A stretch of 64,000 nucleotides of DNA from UBA6168 sp964423205 (GCA_964423205.1 CAYRDX010000011.1:16420-80419), one strand, 5' to 3'. Numbered from the stretch's first letter, positions 43,914 through 52,516 are shown. Translations and numbers: made by a program. Notes: generated by a model not told the origin, from the letters alone.

Positions 43914-44090
43914 TTTACCACAGAGACACGGGTTTTACCACGGAGACACGGAGAACACTAAGAACCACAGAGCATGAGGTTTTTACCACGGAGACACAAA
44001 GGGCACAAAGAAACACAGAGATAACTCCGTGAACCTCCGTGTCTCCGTGCCTCCGTGGTTAAAAAACCGTGCCTCCGTGGTTAAAAAAGT
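43914..44090. repeat. Family B cluster between kamA and kamB
   Basis: Four to five units occur: ACCACAGAGACACGGG, ACCACGGAGACACGGAGAAC, ACCACGGAGACACAAAGGGC, and reversed CTCCGTGTCTCCGTGCCTCC twice. Forward units pair with the reversed ones, filling the gap. Confidence 0.85.
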
Positions 44091-44095
44091 TATAA

Positions 44096-45106
44096 ATGCC
44101 TTTCACCGAAGAAATATTACAATACAAGAGCCTTGCCTTTGCCGGACTGGAGAAAAACACCGGCAAGACAGAGTGTCTCAATTATGTATTGAAAAAACTG
44201 GCGGCGAAAGGCAGGAAAATAGCATTGACTTCTATTGGCCTGGATGGAGAAGGCATCGACCAACTCACACATACCCACAAGCCGGAAATCACTCTTTACG
44301 AAGGGATGGTCTTTGTGACTGGCGAAAAGTTTTTCAGAAAAGCCAACATCAAAGCAGAAATCCTGGAACTCAGCAATCGCTACACCGCAACCGGCCGTTT
44401 GGTCATAGCAGAGGCAAAATCGAGAGGTAAAGCCATCATTGCCGGTCCGGCCCAAACCTTAAGGCTAAAGGAAATCATCGATACTCTTCCCCGTTTTGGT
44501 GTGCAAACCACTTTAGTGGATGGCGCTTTTTCCAGGCTGAGTTTTGCAGCTCCGTCCGTTGTAGAGAGCATCATTTTGTCAACCGGCGCGTCTTTGTCAG
44601 CAAATATGGATGAACTGCTGCGCCAAACTATCCATACCGTAAACCTCATTAATCTGCCATTATTTGACCATCCAGTTTCAAAACCGTTGGCAGGGTTAGA
44701 TGATGGCATTTATGCTGTGGATGAGGCAGGTGAAATACAGGGCACCGGAGTGAAATCCATTTTCCTTTTGTACGACAAGCTCGGACTGGTTGACAAAGGC
44801 AAGGTGATATATGCCAGCGGAGCCATTACCGACAAGATGATGGAATTCCTGGCAAGTCAGAAAAACGCTGGTGAAATAACGCTCATAGCCAAGGACTTTA
44901 CCAAGGTATTCACTTCGAGGTTGGTACTTCAGTCATTCCTTGCAAAAGGCGGCAGCCTGAAAGTTTTGATGAAAAACACACTGCTGGCAGTTTGTGTCAA
45001 TCCCACTTCACCTCGGGGCAGTCAACTGGATTCAGCACTGCTTTGTGAAAAACTGCGGGAACAGACAGATGTACCGGTTTACGACATTATGAAACTGGAA
45101 TCATGA
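44096..45106 (+). CDS. kamB: KamB, predicted lysine 5,6-aminomutase maintenance protein
   Basis: This 336-residue protein has a P-loop in GLEKNTGKTE (17-26), so nucleotide binding is likely, and the remainder has no common domain that I recognise. A gene of this kind lies between kamA and kamC in known lysine fermentation clusters. It is believed to help reactivate KamDE, whose cobalamin cofactor is prone to inactivation. That role is from memory of the family and not shown by the sequence. Its stop overlaps the kamC start (ATGA). Confidence 0.8.
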   Translation: MPFTEEILQYKSLAFAGLEKNTGKTECLNYVLKKLAAKGRKIALTSIGLDGEGIDQLTHTHKPEITLYEGMVFVTGEKFFRKANIKAEILELSNRYTATGRLVIAEAKSRGKAIIAGPAQTLRLKEIIDTLPRFGVQTTLVDGAFSRLSFAAPSVVESIILSTGASLSANMDELLRQTIHTVNLINLPLFDHPVSKPLAGLDDGIYAVDEAGEIQGTGVKSIFLLYDKLGLVDKGKVIYASGAITDKMMEFLASQKNAGEITLIAKDFTKVFTSRLVLQSFLAKGGSLKVLMKNTLLAVCVNPTSPRGSQLDSALLCEKLREQTDVPVYDIMKLES

Positions 45107-46488
45107 ACAAGTTCAGCAACATAGTACAGCATTTTTCAGAACTGCGGTATATCGCAGATGCTCTGAACTTTTATTCTGCTCTTGGGCGGAAAAGGATGAT
45201 GAACCAATTGTTCCTGACAGAAACTGAAAGTATTAATGCAGAACTCGACAAAACAGTAAAAGTCATCGCCTTTGCTTCCAATCCCGAAAATATCTCTCGC
45301 ATTTCTGAAATCTGTGAAATATTGCATCAGGTTCAGGACATATCCGGAAGCTTGCGCCACCTTAAATCAGGCATGGTACTCGACGACATTGAGTTTTTTG
45401 AAATCAAAAAGTTCGCCCTGATTGGTGGGCAATTAATGGTTTTAATGTCAGACGATCCGTTCGACATACCGGACCTTGAAATGGTGGTCGATATCCTAGA
45501 CCCGGAACAAAAACGCCTCCCCCGGTTTTTCATTTACGATGAATACCACAAAAGGCTAAAACATCTCAGAAACAAACTTAGAAAAACCCATTTGCCTGAG
45601 GCTGAAAAGGAAGTTTTGGAACTGGAATGCAGTGAACTGGAGAATAAAGTCAGGAAACAGCTTAGTGAAAAACTCAGGCCACTTCAGCCAATACTCAATG
45701 ATGCATTGGAAGCAGTCGCAGAATTGGATTTCCAGTTGGCTAAGGCCGATTTTTCAATAAAATACAACTGCTGCAGACCGGAAATTGTCCAAGATAATAC
45801 CAGCTATAGCGGCCTTTTCAACATCGAAGTGAAGGATATTCTGATGAAATCGGGCAAACAGTTTCAACCTGTAGATATTGAAATAAACCCTTCCCCGACC
45901 ATCATTACTGGTGCCAATATGGGTGGCAAAACGGTACTGCTGAAATCAGTGGCCTTATCTCAATATTTGTTTCAAACCGGCTTTCTTGTTCCTGCAAGGT
46001 CAGCACGAATTGTTCCGGTGGATGGGGTGAAGGTAAGTTTTGAAAAAGCAAGTCATGCACCCAGCGGACTATCATCCTACGCCAATGAAATAGTGCACAT
46101 CGACGGCATTTTAAAACAGGTGAAAGGAGGCTCAAAACTGCTCGTACTGCTCGATGAACCCGCTCAAACCACCAATCCAGAGGAAGGCGTAGCCATCGTT
46201 TCCGCTATTGCGACCTGGCTGAAACAGCTAAAGACCTTTTCCCTCATTACCACACATTACAGCGGCATAACCTGTGATTGCCGCAGGCTGAATGTGAAAG
46301 GATTGAAGATTCCGGATGGCAGGTCCGAATTCACCCCGGACAGCATCAGCGACTTCATGGATTACAGCCTTGAAGAAAGCACTGGTGAACAAGTGCCTAT
46401 GAACGCCATCCAGGTTGCCGGATTGCTCGGGGTGGACGGCGATTTGCTGGCCACAGCCAAAGCTATTTTAAAAAAAGAAAAGAAGTGA
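45103..46488 (+). CDS. kamC: KamC, MutS-like ATPase of the lysine 5,6-aminomutase system
   Basis: This 461-residue protein has a C-terminal MutS-type ATPase with Walker A GANMGGKT (270-277) and Walker B LLVLLDEPAQTTNP (D351, E352). There is also an STHYSG-like segment (TTHYSG). The long helical middle resembles the MutS lever and clamp, but the mismatch-recognition and connector domains are absent, so it is not a repair protein. In known kam clusters this gene sits before kamD, and reactivation of KamDE is the suspected role. It overlaps both neighbours. Confidence 0.85.
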   Translation: MNKFSNIVQHFSELRYIADALNFYSALGRKRMMNQLFLTETESINAELDKTVKVIAFASNPENISRISEICEILHQVQDISGSLRHLKSGMVLDDIEFFEIKKFALIGGQLMVLMSDDPFDIPDLEMVVDILDPEQKRLPRFFIYDEYHKRLKHLRNKLRKTHLPEAEKEVLELECSELENKVRKQLSEKLRPLQPILNDALEAVAELDFQLAKADFSIKYNCCRPEIVQDNTSYSGLFNIEVKDILMKSGKQFQPVDIEINPSPTIITGANMGGKTVLLKSVALSQYLFQTGFLVPARSARIVPVDGVKVSFEKASHAPSGLSSYANEIVHIDGILKQVKGGSKLLVLLDEPAQTTNPEEGVAIVSAIATWLKQLKTFSLITTHYSGITCDCRRLNVKGLKIPDGRSEFTPDSISDFMDYSLEESTGEQVPMNAIQVAGLLGVDGDLLATAKAILKKEKK

Positions 46489-48035
46489 AAAGTAAGTTAG
46501 GACTCGATTTTGATAAAGTGTCAGCCGCCAAAAAAACGGCACAGTCCATCGCCCATGAGGTGCAGGAATTTGTGCAGAGCTACAGCACAGTGGCAGTGGA
46601 GCGAACATTGTGCCGGCTGCTCGGCATCGACGGGGTGGATAAAAACGGAGTGCCCTACCCCAACCGTTTGGTGGAACATTTGGGTGAAAAACAACTACTG
46701 CAACAAGGTGTTCTTTTTTACCTCGGTCACCACATGGCTGGCACCGGAATGATACCTCAGCAAATTGCCGAACAGGTAGCCGAAGGCAAACTCGACCTAA
46801 GTAAGATCCAAATTCAGGATGCAGGAAAATTTGAGGCCACTATACAGCCCTATATCGATTCCGCCATTCTGCGCATCCAGGAAAACCGCAAAAAGAGGGA
46901 GGATTTCATAGCCAATATCGGTGAAGGCAGCAAACCCTATATCTACGTCATCGTCGCCACCGGCAATATTTACGAGGACGTGGTGCAGGCCAAAGCAGCC
47001 GCACAACAGGGCGCCGACATCATCGCCGTCATCCGCTCCACCGGACAAAGTCTGCTCGACTATGTGCCTTACGGGCCAACAACCGAGGGCTTCGGCGGCA
47101 CTTTCGCCACGCAGGAAAACTTTCGCATCATGCGCGCTGCCCTGGATGAAGTGGGTGAAAAAGTGGGTCGCTACCTCAGGCTGTGCAACTACTGCTCCGG
47201 CCTGTGCATGCCCGAAATCGCTGCTATGGGTGCATTGGAACGCCTCGATGTTATGCTGAACGATGCACTGTACGGCATCCTGTTCCGGGACATCAACATG
47301 CAGCGCACCATGGTGGACCAGTATTTCTCGCGCATCATCAACGGCTTTGCGGGTGTCATCATCAATACCGGGGAGGACAATTACCTCACCACCGCCGATG
47401 CTTTCGAAGAAGCGCATACAGTTTTAGCCAGTCAGCTCATCAATGAACAACTGGCACTAATCGCAGGCATCCCGGAAGAGCAAATGGGCCTCGGCCATGC
47501 TTTTGAAATGGACCCCAACCTGGAAAACGGCTTCCTGCTCGAATTGTCGCAGGCGCAAATGGCCCGTGAGATTTTCCCCAAAGCCCCTCTGAAATACATG
47601 CCGCCGACCAAATTCATGACTGGAAATATTTTCCGTGGGCAAATTCAGAATGCCCTTTTCAACGAAATCGCTATATGGACAGGACAGGGAATACAACTGC
47701 TCGGAATGATGACCGAAGCCATTCACACGCCCTTCCTGAGCGACCGATGGATGGCCATCGACAATGCGAAATACGTGTTCAACAACATGAAAAGTATCGG
47801 CGATGAAATGGAATTCCGGGAAGACGGCATCGTGCGCAAGCGGGCCAGACAGGTACTCGACGAAACGATGGAACTGTTGGGCAAAATTGAAAAGGAAGGA
47901 CTTTTCAATGCCCTGCAGAAAGGCATCTTCGCCAACGTGAAACGGCCAAAAGACGGAGGAAAAGGACTTGAAGGAGTGTTTAAGAAAGGGAAAGAATACG
48001 TGAATCCTTTTATGGAGTTGATGAAAGTAGGTTGA
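46485..48035 (+). CDS. kamD: Lysine 5,6-aminomutase, alpha subunit
   Basis: This 516-residue protein starts with GTG at 46485, overlapping the kamC stop by 4 bases (GTGA). The TIM-barrel subunit shows SKLGLDFDKVSAAKKTAQ at the N terminus. YIYVIVATGNIYEDVVQAK, LCNYCSGLCMPEIAAMG and GFAGVIINTGEDNYLTTADA follow. It binds PLP and substrate and works with KamE, encoded 24.6 kb away. Its codons look visibly richer in G and C than neighbouring genes, which could mean different selection or transfer; I have not computed this. Confidence 0.95.
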   Translation: MKSKLGLDFDKVSAAKKTAQSIAHEVQEFVQSYSTVAVERTLCRLLGIDGVDKNGVPYPNRLVEHLGEKQLLQQGVLFYLGHHMAGTGMIPQQIAEQVAEGKLDLSKIQIQDAGKFEATIQPYIDSAILRIQENRKKREDFIANIGEGSKPYIYVIVATGNIYEDVVQAKAAAQQGADIIAVIRSTGQSLLDYVPYGPTTEGFGGTFATQENFRIMRAALDEVGEKVGRYLRLCNYCSGLCMPEIAAMGALERLDVMLNDALYGILFRDINMQRTMVDQYFSRIINGFAGVIINTGEDNYLTTADAFEEAHTVLASQLINEQLALIAGIPEEQMGLGHAFEMDPNLENGFLLELSQAQMAREIFPKAPLKYMPPTKFMTGNIFRGQIQNALFNEIAIWTGQGIQLLGMMTEAIHTPFLSDRWMAIDNAKYVFNNMKSIGDEMEFREDGIVRKRARQVLDETMELLGKIEKEGLFNALQKGIFANVKRPKDGGKGLEGVFKKGKEYVNPFMELMKVG

Positions 48036-48262
48036 TTGATTTAAGATTTACGATTATCCCGAAACGGGACAGGCTATGATTTTTGATTTTTGATTTAGGT
48101 GGCATGGTTGTCCTTTAACCTTTTATTGTTTCCGCGTCCCTCTGCGACTTCTCTGTGTTTTCTCTGCGTTTTTTTTGAACCACGGAGACATAGAGACACG
48201 GAGTTTCACGGAGTTCTCTCTGTGGTTCTTAGTGCTCTCAGAGTCTCCGTGGTAAAAAAACT
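48034..48262. repeat. Repeat block after kamD: families C, G and B
   Basis: 48034-48092 carries GATTTAAGATTTACGATTAT with a CCCGAAACGGG core (C). 48128-48168 carries CGCGTCCCTCTGCGACTTC words (G). 48178-48262 carries ACCACGGAGACATAGAGAC and the reversed CAGAGTCTCCGTGGTAAA (B). Small frames here are not genes. Confidence 0.8.
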
Positions 48263-48380
48263 CCTAAAGGGAATCAGCGAGTCCATCTGCGAAAATCTGC
48301 GGGAGATAGAATTCACAAGGGTTTTTTGATACAGCCTCACCGGAAAATACCAACTTAAGTGGTTTTAACCCCCAGCATGT

Positions 48381-49787
48381 TTACTCCATCACCATCACCA
48401 CATACCCCCAAGGCTTCAGCTCAAAAGTATCATCACCTGTGAGAGTGTATTGTTGGCCAGTAAAGAGCTCTGTGTAAGTGCCGGTCCAGTACTTTGTATC
48501 GGGCTTCACTTTTTGTGGTTTGTCACTGAAGTTGATGATGGGAAGAACTCGGTAGCCGTCTTTTTCACGGGCGAATGAGAGTACCCACTGCATGTTGTCA
48601 TTTTTTACACGGGTGGTTTCACCTCCCCAATGGCCGTTCCAAAGTGCCTGATTGCGGTGTTTCAGGTCGAAGAGTTTTTTAAAAAGCTGGGCGTTTGAAT
48701 GGTCTTTCCATTCGATTTGGTCTTTTTCGAAAAAGGCCAGTGACTTGTTCAGCCCTGCTTCCTGGCCGCTATAAGCGAGTGGCATACCACTGACAGTACC
48801 AGTGAAAACTATGGCTGCTTCCAGGCCGTCACCAAAGTTGGTGTATTGGGTACCGTCCCAGGAGTTCTTGTCGTGGTTATCTGTGAAAACCAGGCGTATG
48901 CTTCCTTTCGGATAAGATCCTGCATCGTTAGCCATATAGCCGTATAATGAACCGGCACCATGTCCACCTTTGGTGGCGTTTTTGAGGTCACCATAAAGAC
49001 TCCAGGCGTAGGTAGCGTCAAAAGCTTTGCGGTGGAGGTCACGTGATTCCCATTCAGCCAGCATAAACACGGGTTTGATTTCATCCAGTTCAGCGCGTGC
49101 ATTCTCCCAAAAATCGATGGGTATGAAGCCGGCAACATCACAGCGGTAACCGTCGATGTCAGCTTCTTTAACCCAGAACTTCATGGCTTCGGTCATGTAT
49201 TTACGCAAACCTGGCTGGTCGAAATCAAAGTCGATGATGTCATCCCAGTCGTACCAGGGTGTGGGTTGAAAGTTGCCTTCCCGGGTTTTGGTGTACCATT
49301 CCGGATGCTCTATGGTTAGCGGGTTGTCCCAGGCGGAGTGGTTGGCTACCCAGTCGAGAATGACATACATGCCCATTTCGTGTATCTTTTTCACGAGGGC
49401 TTTGAAGTCGTCCATGGTGCCGAATTCCGGGTTGACGGCGAGGTAGTCTTTTACAGAATAATAGCTACCGAGTCCGCCTTTCCGGTTTTTCTCTCCAATG
49501 GGATGAATGGGCATTAGCCATAGTATATCCACTCCCAATTCTTTTAAGCGCGGCAAATGGGCCTCGAAGGCTTTGAAAGTACCTTCTGGGGTGTATTGCC
49601 TTATGTTCACCTCGTACATAGTTGCGTTCTTTACCCACTCAGGGTTTTTGACTTCCACGTAGGGTTTTGGAACATAACGGGACTCAACATCGCTGGAAGG
49701 ATTGGCAGGTTCTGATTGTTTGCAGCTGATTATCTGCAGGGCGATAAAAACAACAGTAAGGAATTTGGATAATGGATTTGCTTTCAT
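48381..49787 (-). CDS. GH13 alpha-amylase family lipoprotein
   Basis: This 468-residue protein has lipobox LQIISCKQ near the N terminus. It carries a complete GH13 barrel: VDILWLMPIHPIG, ILDWVANH, DGYRCDVAGF with nucleophile D217, AEWE with acid E245, and TDNHDKN with the third acidic residue. A C-terminal beta domain ends the protein. It hydrolyses alpha-glucans, or their branches or oligosaccharides, at the cell surface or in the periplasm. No SusC/D pair is adjacent. Confidence 0.9.
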   Translation of the reverse strand: MKANPLSKFLTVVFIALQIISCKQSEPANPSSDVESRYVPKPYVEVKNPEWVKNATMYEVNIRQYTPEGTFKAFEAHLPRLKELGVDILWLMPIHPIGEKNRKGGLGSYYSVKDYLAVNPEFGTMDDFKALVKKIHEMGMYVILDWVANHSAWDNPLTIEHPEWYTKTREGNFQPTPWYDWDDIIDFDFDQPGLRKYMTEAMKFWVKEADIDGYRCDVAGFIPIDFWENARAELDEIKPVFMLAEWESRDLHRKAFDATYAWSLYGDLKNATKGGHGAGSLYGYMANDAGSYPKGSIRLVFTDNHDKNSWDGTQYTNFGDGLEAAIVFTGTVSGMPLAYSGQEAGLNKSLAFFEKDQIEWKDHSNAQLFKKLFDLKHRNQALWNGHWGGETTRVKNDNMQWVLSFAREKDGYRVLPIINFSDKPQKVKPDTKYWTGTYTELFTGQQYTLTGDDTFELKPWGYVVMVME

Positions 49788-49886
49788 TGTGATGTTATTT
49801 TTGCTGGCGAAATTAATGCAGGAATTTCATTACAGTGAAATTGTCAGGGGAATTAAGTTTTCCGGAATCTCCTAAATTTCGGAAAA

Positions 49887-50252
49887 CTATAAACCCGGAA
49901 AAAAAGCATCTTTCAAGTGGCCTATTTCCCATACACCAGCTCTGTTTTTCAATACAGAAACCACATCGAAGCGAATCTCCCATTCATGTCCGGTGAGATC
50001 CATGTAAGCAGCAGCAGCTTTTGTCAATTGTTTTTCTTTTGATTTACTGACAAATTCTTCGGGTTGGCCAAAAGCATCACTGCTCCGGGTTTTAACCTCT
50101 ATAAATACAAGAATATCTCCTTCTTTGGCGATGATATCCACCTCAGAGCGGCCATGGCGCCAGTTGATTTCCAGTATTTGGAAACCGTTTTTTATCAAGA
50201 AATCGAGCGCCAATTGCTCTCCAAGTTGCCCTGTTTTGTTGTGTTTTGCCAT
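49887..50252 (-). CDS. YraN family (UPF0102) endonuclease-like protein
   Basis: Start ATG 50252 (MAKHNKTGQLGEQLALDFL) gives 121 residues, the usual size. The Holliday-junction resolvase-like fold is shown by GRSEVDIIAKEGDILVFIEVKTR with the D-E-K catalytic set. Its function in the cell is not established. It is divergent to pgi with a family H word between them. Confidence 0.9.
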   Translation of the reverse strand: MAKHNKTGQLGEQLALDFLIKNGFQILEINWRHGRSEVDIIAKEGDILVFIEVKTRSSDAFGQPEEFVSKSKEKQLTKAAAAYMDLTGHEWEIRFDVVSVLKNRAGVWEIGHLKDAFFPGL

Positions 50253-50336
50253 GAATTTGCCACCTTTGCCGACTGATGATGTGTTGGCTTTAGTGCCGAC
50301 CAATTTAATAATTTCCAGGAAGTAAAGCCACAATAT

Positions 50337-50384
50337 CACCAAAGCACAAAACTTCTTCGTGCATTGGAGACTTCGTGGCCAATA
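50337..50384. repeat. Family H words between yraN and pgi
   Basis: CACCAAAGCACAAAACTTCTTC and CTTCGTGGCCAATAAA resemble words at 19546 and 22756. Part of the long reading frames upstream of both genes comes from here. Confidence 0.5.
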
Positions 50385-50401
50385 AAAATACATTTCGATA
50401 C

Positions 50402-51715
50402 ATGAAAAAGCTTTCGCTCGATTTTACTTATACGCAGTCATTTGTAAGAACTCATGAACTGCATACAATGGCTGCACAAACGGAGGCTGCGGCAAAATTG
50501 CTGGAAAGCAGGAAAGGTCCCGGCAATGATTTTCTGGGCTGGCACGATTTGCCCATGAAATACGACCGGCAGGAATTCAAGCGCATCAGGGAGGCAGCCA
50601 AAAGAATCAGCAAACAATCGGAAGTACTTGTGGTCATCGGGATTGGAGGTTCTTATCTGGGTGCAAAGGCTGCAATAGAGATGTTGGCCCACACCTATCA
50701 TAATGATTTACCAAAGAAAAAAAGGAAGGCCCCGCAAATTTTCTTCACCGGAACCAATATTTCCGGAAGAGCAATAACACACTTAATAGACGTAATTGGT
50801 GACCGCGATTTTTCAGTGAATGTCATCTCCAAATCCGGCACTACCACCGAGCCCGCCATTGCCTTTCGCATTTTCAAAAAGAAACTGGAGGAAAAATATG
50901 GCGAAGAGGGTGCACGGGAGCGCATTTATGCCACAACTGATAAAGCCAAAGGTGCCTTGAAGAAACTTTCTGACGATAAGGGTTATGAAACCTTTGTGGT
51001 TCCCGACGATGTAGGTGGACGATTTTCTGTACTCAGCGCTGTGGGTTTGTTGCCAATTGCCGTAGCCGGAATTGACATCGCAGAATTGATGCGCGGCGCA
51101 ACAGAAGCATTAAGGGATTTTAAAAAGCCTTTTTCAGAAAATGCCTGTCTGCAATACGCGGCCATGCGCAACATTTTGCATCGAAAAGGCCGAGACATCG
51201 AAATGCTCGTCAATTATGAACCTCGCCTTCACTACCTCGCCGAATGGTGGAAGCAACTTTATGGCGAATCTGAGGGTAAAGACGGCAAAGGAATTTTTCC
51301 CGCAAGTGCCGATTTTACTACGGACCTTCATTCCTTAGGCCAATACATTCAGGATGGCAAGCGCCATCTGTTCGAAACCCTGATTCAAATTGAACAGCCG
51401 GATTGTGATATTATGTTGGAAAAGGAACCGGTTGACCTGGACGGTCTGAACTATCTGGCTGGAAAAACAATGGATTATGTCAACAAAAAAGCGGCGGAAG
51501 GCACTTTATTGGCACATGTTGACGGAGGTGTGCCCAATCTGGTCATCAATTTACCGGAGGCAACTGCCTGGCACGCGGGTTACTTGTTTTACTTTTTTGA
51601 AAAAGCCTGCGCAGTGAGTGGTTACATGTTGGGTGTCAATCCTTTTGACCAGCCCGGAGTGGAGGCTTATAAAAAGAACATGTTCCGGTTACTTGNNNNN
51701 NNNNNAAAACCTTAA
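50402..51715 (+). CDS. pgi: Glucose-6-phosphate isomerase, interrupted by an assembly gap
   Basis: Start ATG 50402 (MKKLSLDFTYTQSFV) gives about 437 residues. VVIGIGGSYLGAKAAIE, ISKSGTTTEPAIAFRIF, DDVGGRFSVLSAVGLLP and GVNPFDQPGVEAYKKN identify Pgi. It interconverts glucose-6-phosphate and fructose-6-phosphate. Ten N at 51696-51705 lie just before the C terminus. After them comes AAAACCTTAA, which would give KP and a stop, consistent with a native ...LLGKP ending if the true gap is one or a few bases. Confidence 0.93.
   Translation: MKKLSLDFTYTQSFVRTHELHTMAAQTEAAAKLLESRKGPGNDFLGWHDLPMKYDRQEFKRIREAAKRISKQSEVLVVIGIGGSYLGAKAAIEMLAHTYHNDLPKKKRKAPQIFFTGTNISGRAITHLIDVIGDRDFSVNVISKSGTTTEPAIAFRIFKKKLEEKYGEEGARERIYATTDKAKGALKKLSDDKGYETFVVPDDVGGRFSVLSAVGLLPIAVAGIDIAELMRGATEALRDFKKPFSENACLQYAAMRNILHRKGRDIEMLVNYEPRLHYLAEWWKQLYGESEGKDGKGIFPASADFTTDLHSLGQYIQDGKRHLFETLIQIEQPDCDIMLEKEPVDLDGLNYLAGKTMDYVNKKAAEGTLLAHVDGGVPNLVINLPEATAWHAGYLFYFFEKACAVSGYMLGVNPFDQPGVEAYKKNMFRLLXXXXKP
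51696..51705. other. Assembly gap (10 N)
   Basis: A run of ten N marks an unresolved join. The coding logic on both sides (LL before, KP stop after) suggests the contigs belong together with very little missing, but the size is only a placeholder. Confidence 0.95.
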
Positions 51716-51723
51716 TTGACCCT

Positions 51724-52377
51724 TTATGGATAATCTGTTACGTTTAAACCGAGGATAATATCCCTTGTCCCGGTCCAAACGCCTTCGGCAGTTCTTATTA
51801 ATGTCAAAATGCCGGAGCCTCCGCGAGGTGTGCTGTTATGGCGCATTTCTTCTGAAAGATTCGGGTCGTCGTCAAACTGGTACTCAGTTATCCAGTATTC
51901 TTTATATCCTGGCTCCTTAATGGTGGCATGTATGTGCTGTTCGATGCTTGTATTCGGATAGGAAGCAGGCCTTATGGTCCTGAACGAATATTTTCCATCC
52001 TTTCCTGTTTTTACCCATGCCCGCAACAAACCATGGCGTCGGGCACACGCAGTCCCGCTTCCCCTTGAATAGAGGCCTTCAGCATCGGTGTGATAAAGAT
52101 AAAGGATGACGCCTTCTGCTGGCGTGACACCATCATTCTGAAAAATGGTACCACTTATTTCGAGAGGCTCGCCTTTTTCGCCGGATGGCGAAATAACTGC
52201 ATGGTTGCCAATCTCCTGAGGGATGCCGTCTTTCCATGCTTCGCAACATTCACATGTGCCTCCCACATTCTTTTCAGCGGTTGTCTGCCCTTTGCTGCTG
52301 GTTGGGCTTGTATTCTGTTGACAGGAAATCTGGCAAATAAAAAGCTGAAAGCAAGCCAGGATGAGGAGGGTTTTCAT
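51724..52377 (-). CDS. Intradiol dioxygenase-like lipoprotein
   Basis: Start ATG 52377 (MKTLLILACFQLFICQISC) gives 217 residues with a lipobox ending in QISCQ. The upstream frame to 52458 is repeat family A. The fold is that of the protocatechuate 3,4-dioxygenase beta-sandwich: GVILYLYHTDAEGLY, YSFRTIRPASYPN and EQHIHATIKE supply the expected two tyrosine and two histidine ligands for ferric iron. Extracytoplasmic members of this type are known, but their substrates are mostly unknown. A CECCEAW motif near the N terminus is unusual. Confidence 0.82.
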   Translation of the reverse strand: MKTLLILACFQLFICQISCQQNTSPTSSKGQTTAEKNVGGTCECCEAWKDGIPQEIGNHAVISPSGEKGEPLEISGTIFQNDGVTPAEGVILYLYHTDAEGLYSRGSGTACARRHGLLRAWVKTGKDGKYSFRTIRPASYPNTSIEQHIHATIKEPGYKEYWITEYQFDDDPNLSEEMRHNSTPRGGSGILTLIRTAEGVWTGTRDIILGLNVTDYP

Positions 52378-52402
52378 GGCCAATATTTTGTGAAACAGGT
52401 TA

Positions 52403-52516
52403 GTTAAGTAAAAAGTAAAAAGGCAACCCCAAAGGGGCAAGCAGGCAAAAGTTTTCAACTGATTTTCAAGTGGTTAAGAAAACAATTTGGCTACTTTATT
52501 TTTGGCTCATTACTAA
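52403..52516 (-). repeat. Dispersed repeat family A, copy 5 (reverse)
   Basis: On the minus strand it begins AGTAATGAGCCAAAAATAAAG and ends in TTTACTTTTTACTTAAC, with the same CCCCTTTGGGG palindrome as copy 1. It lies between the acyltransferase and dioxygenase genes. Confidence 0.85.

Noticed and set aside
45103..46488. DNA mismatch repair MutS
   Set aside because: Recognition domains are absent and the gene is translationally coupled to kamB and kamD, so KamC is the better call.
48099..48329. 76-codon frame after kamD
   Set aside because: It is made of family G and B repeats.
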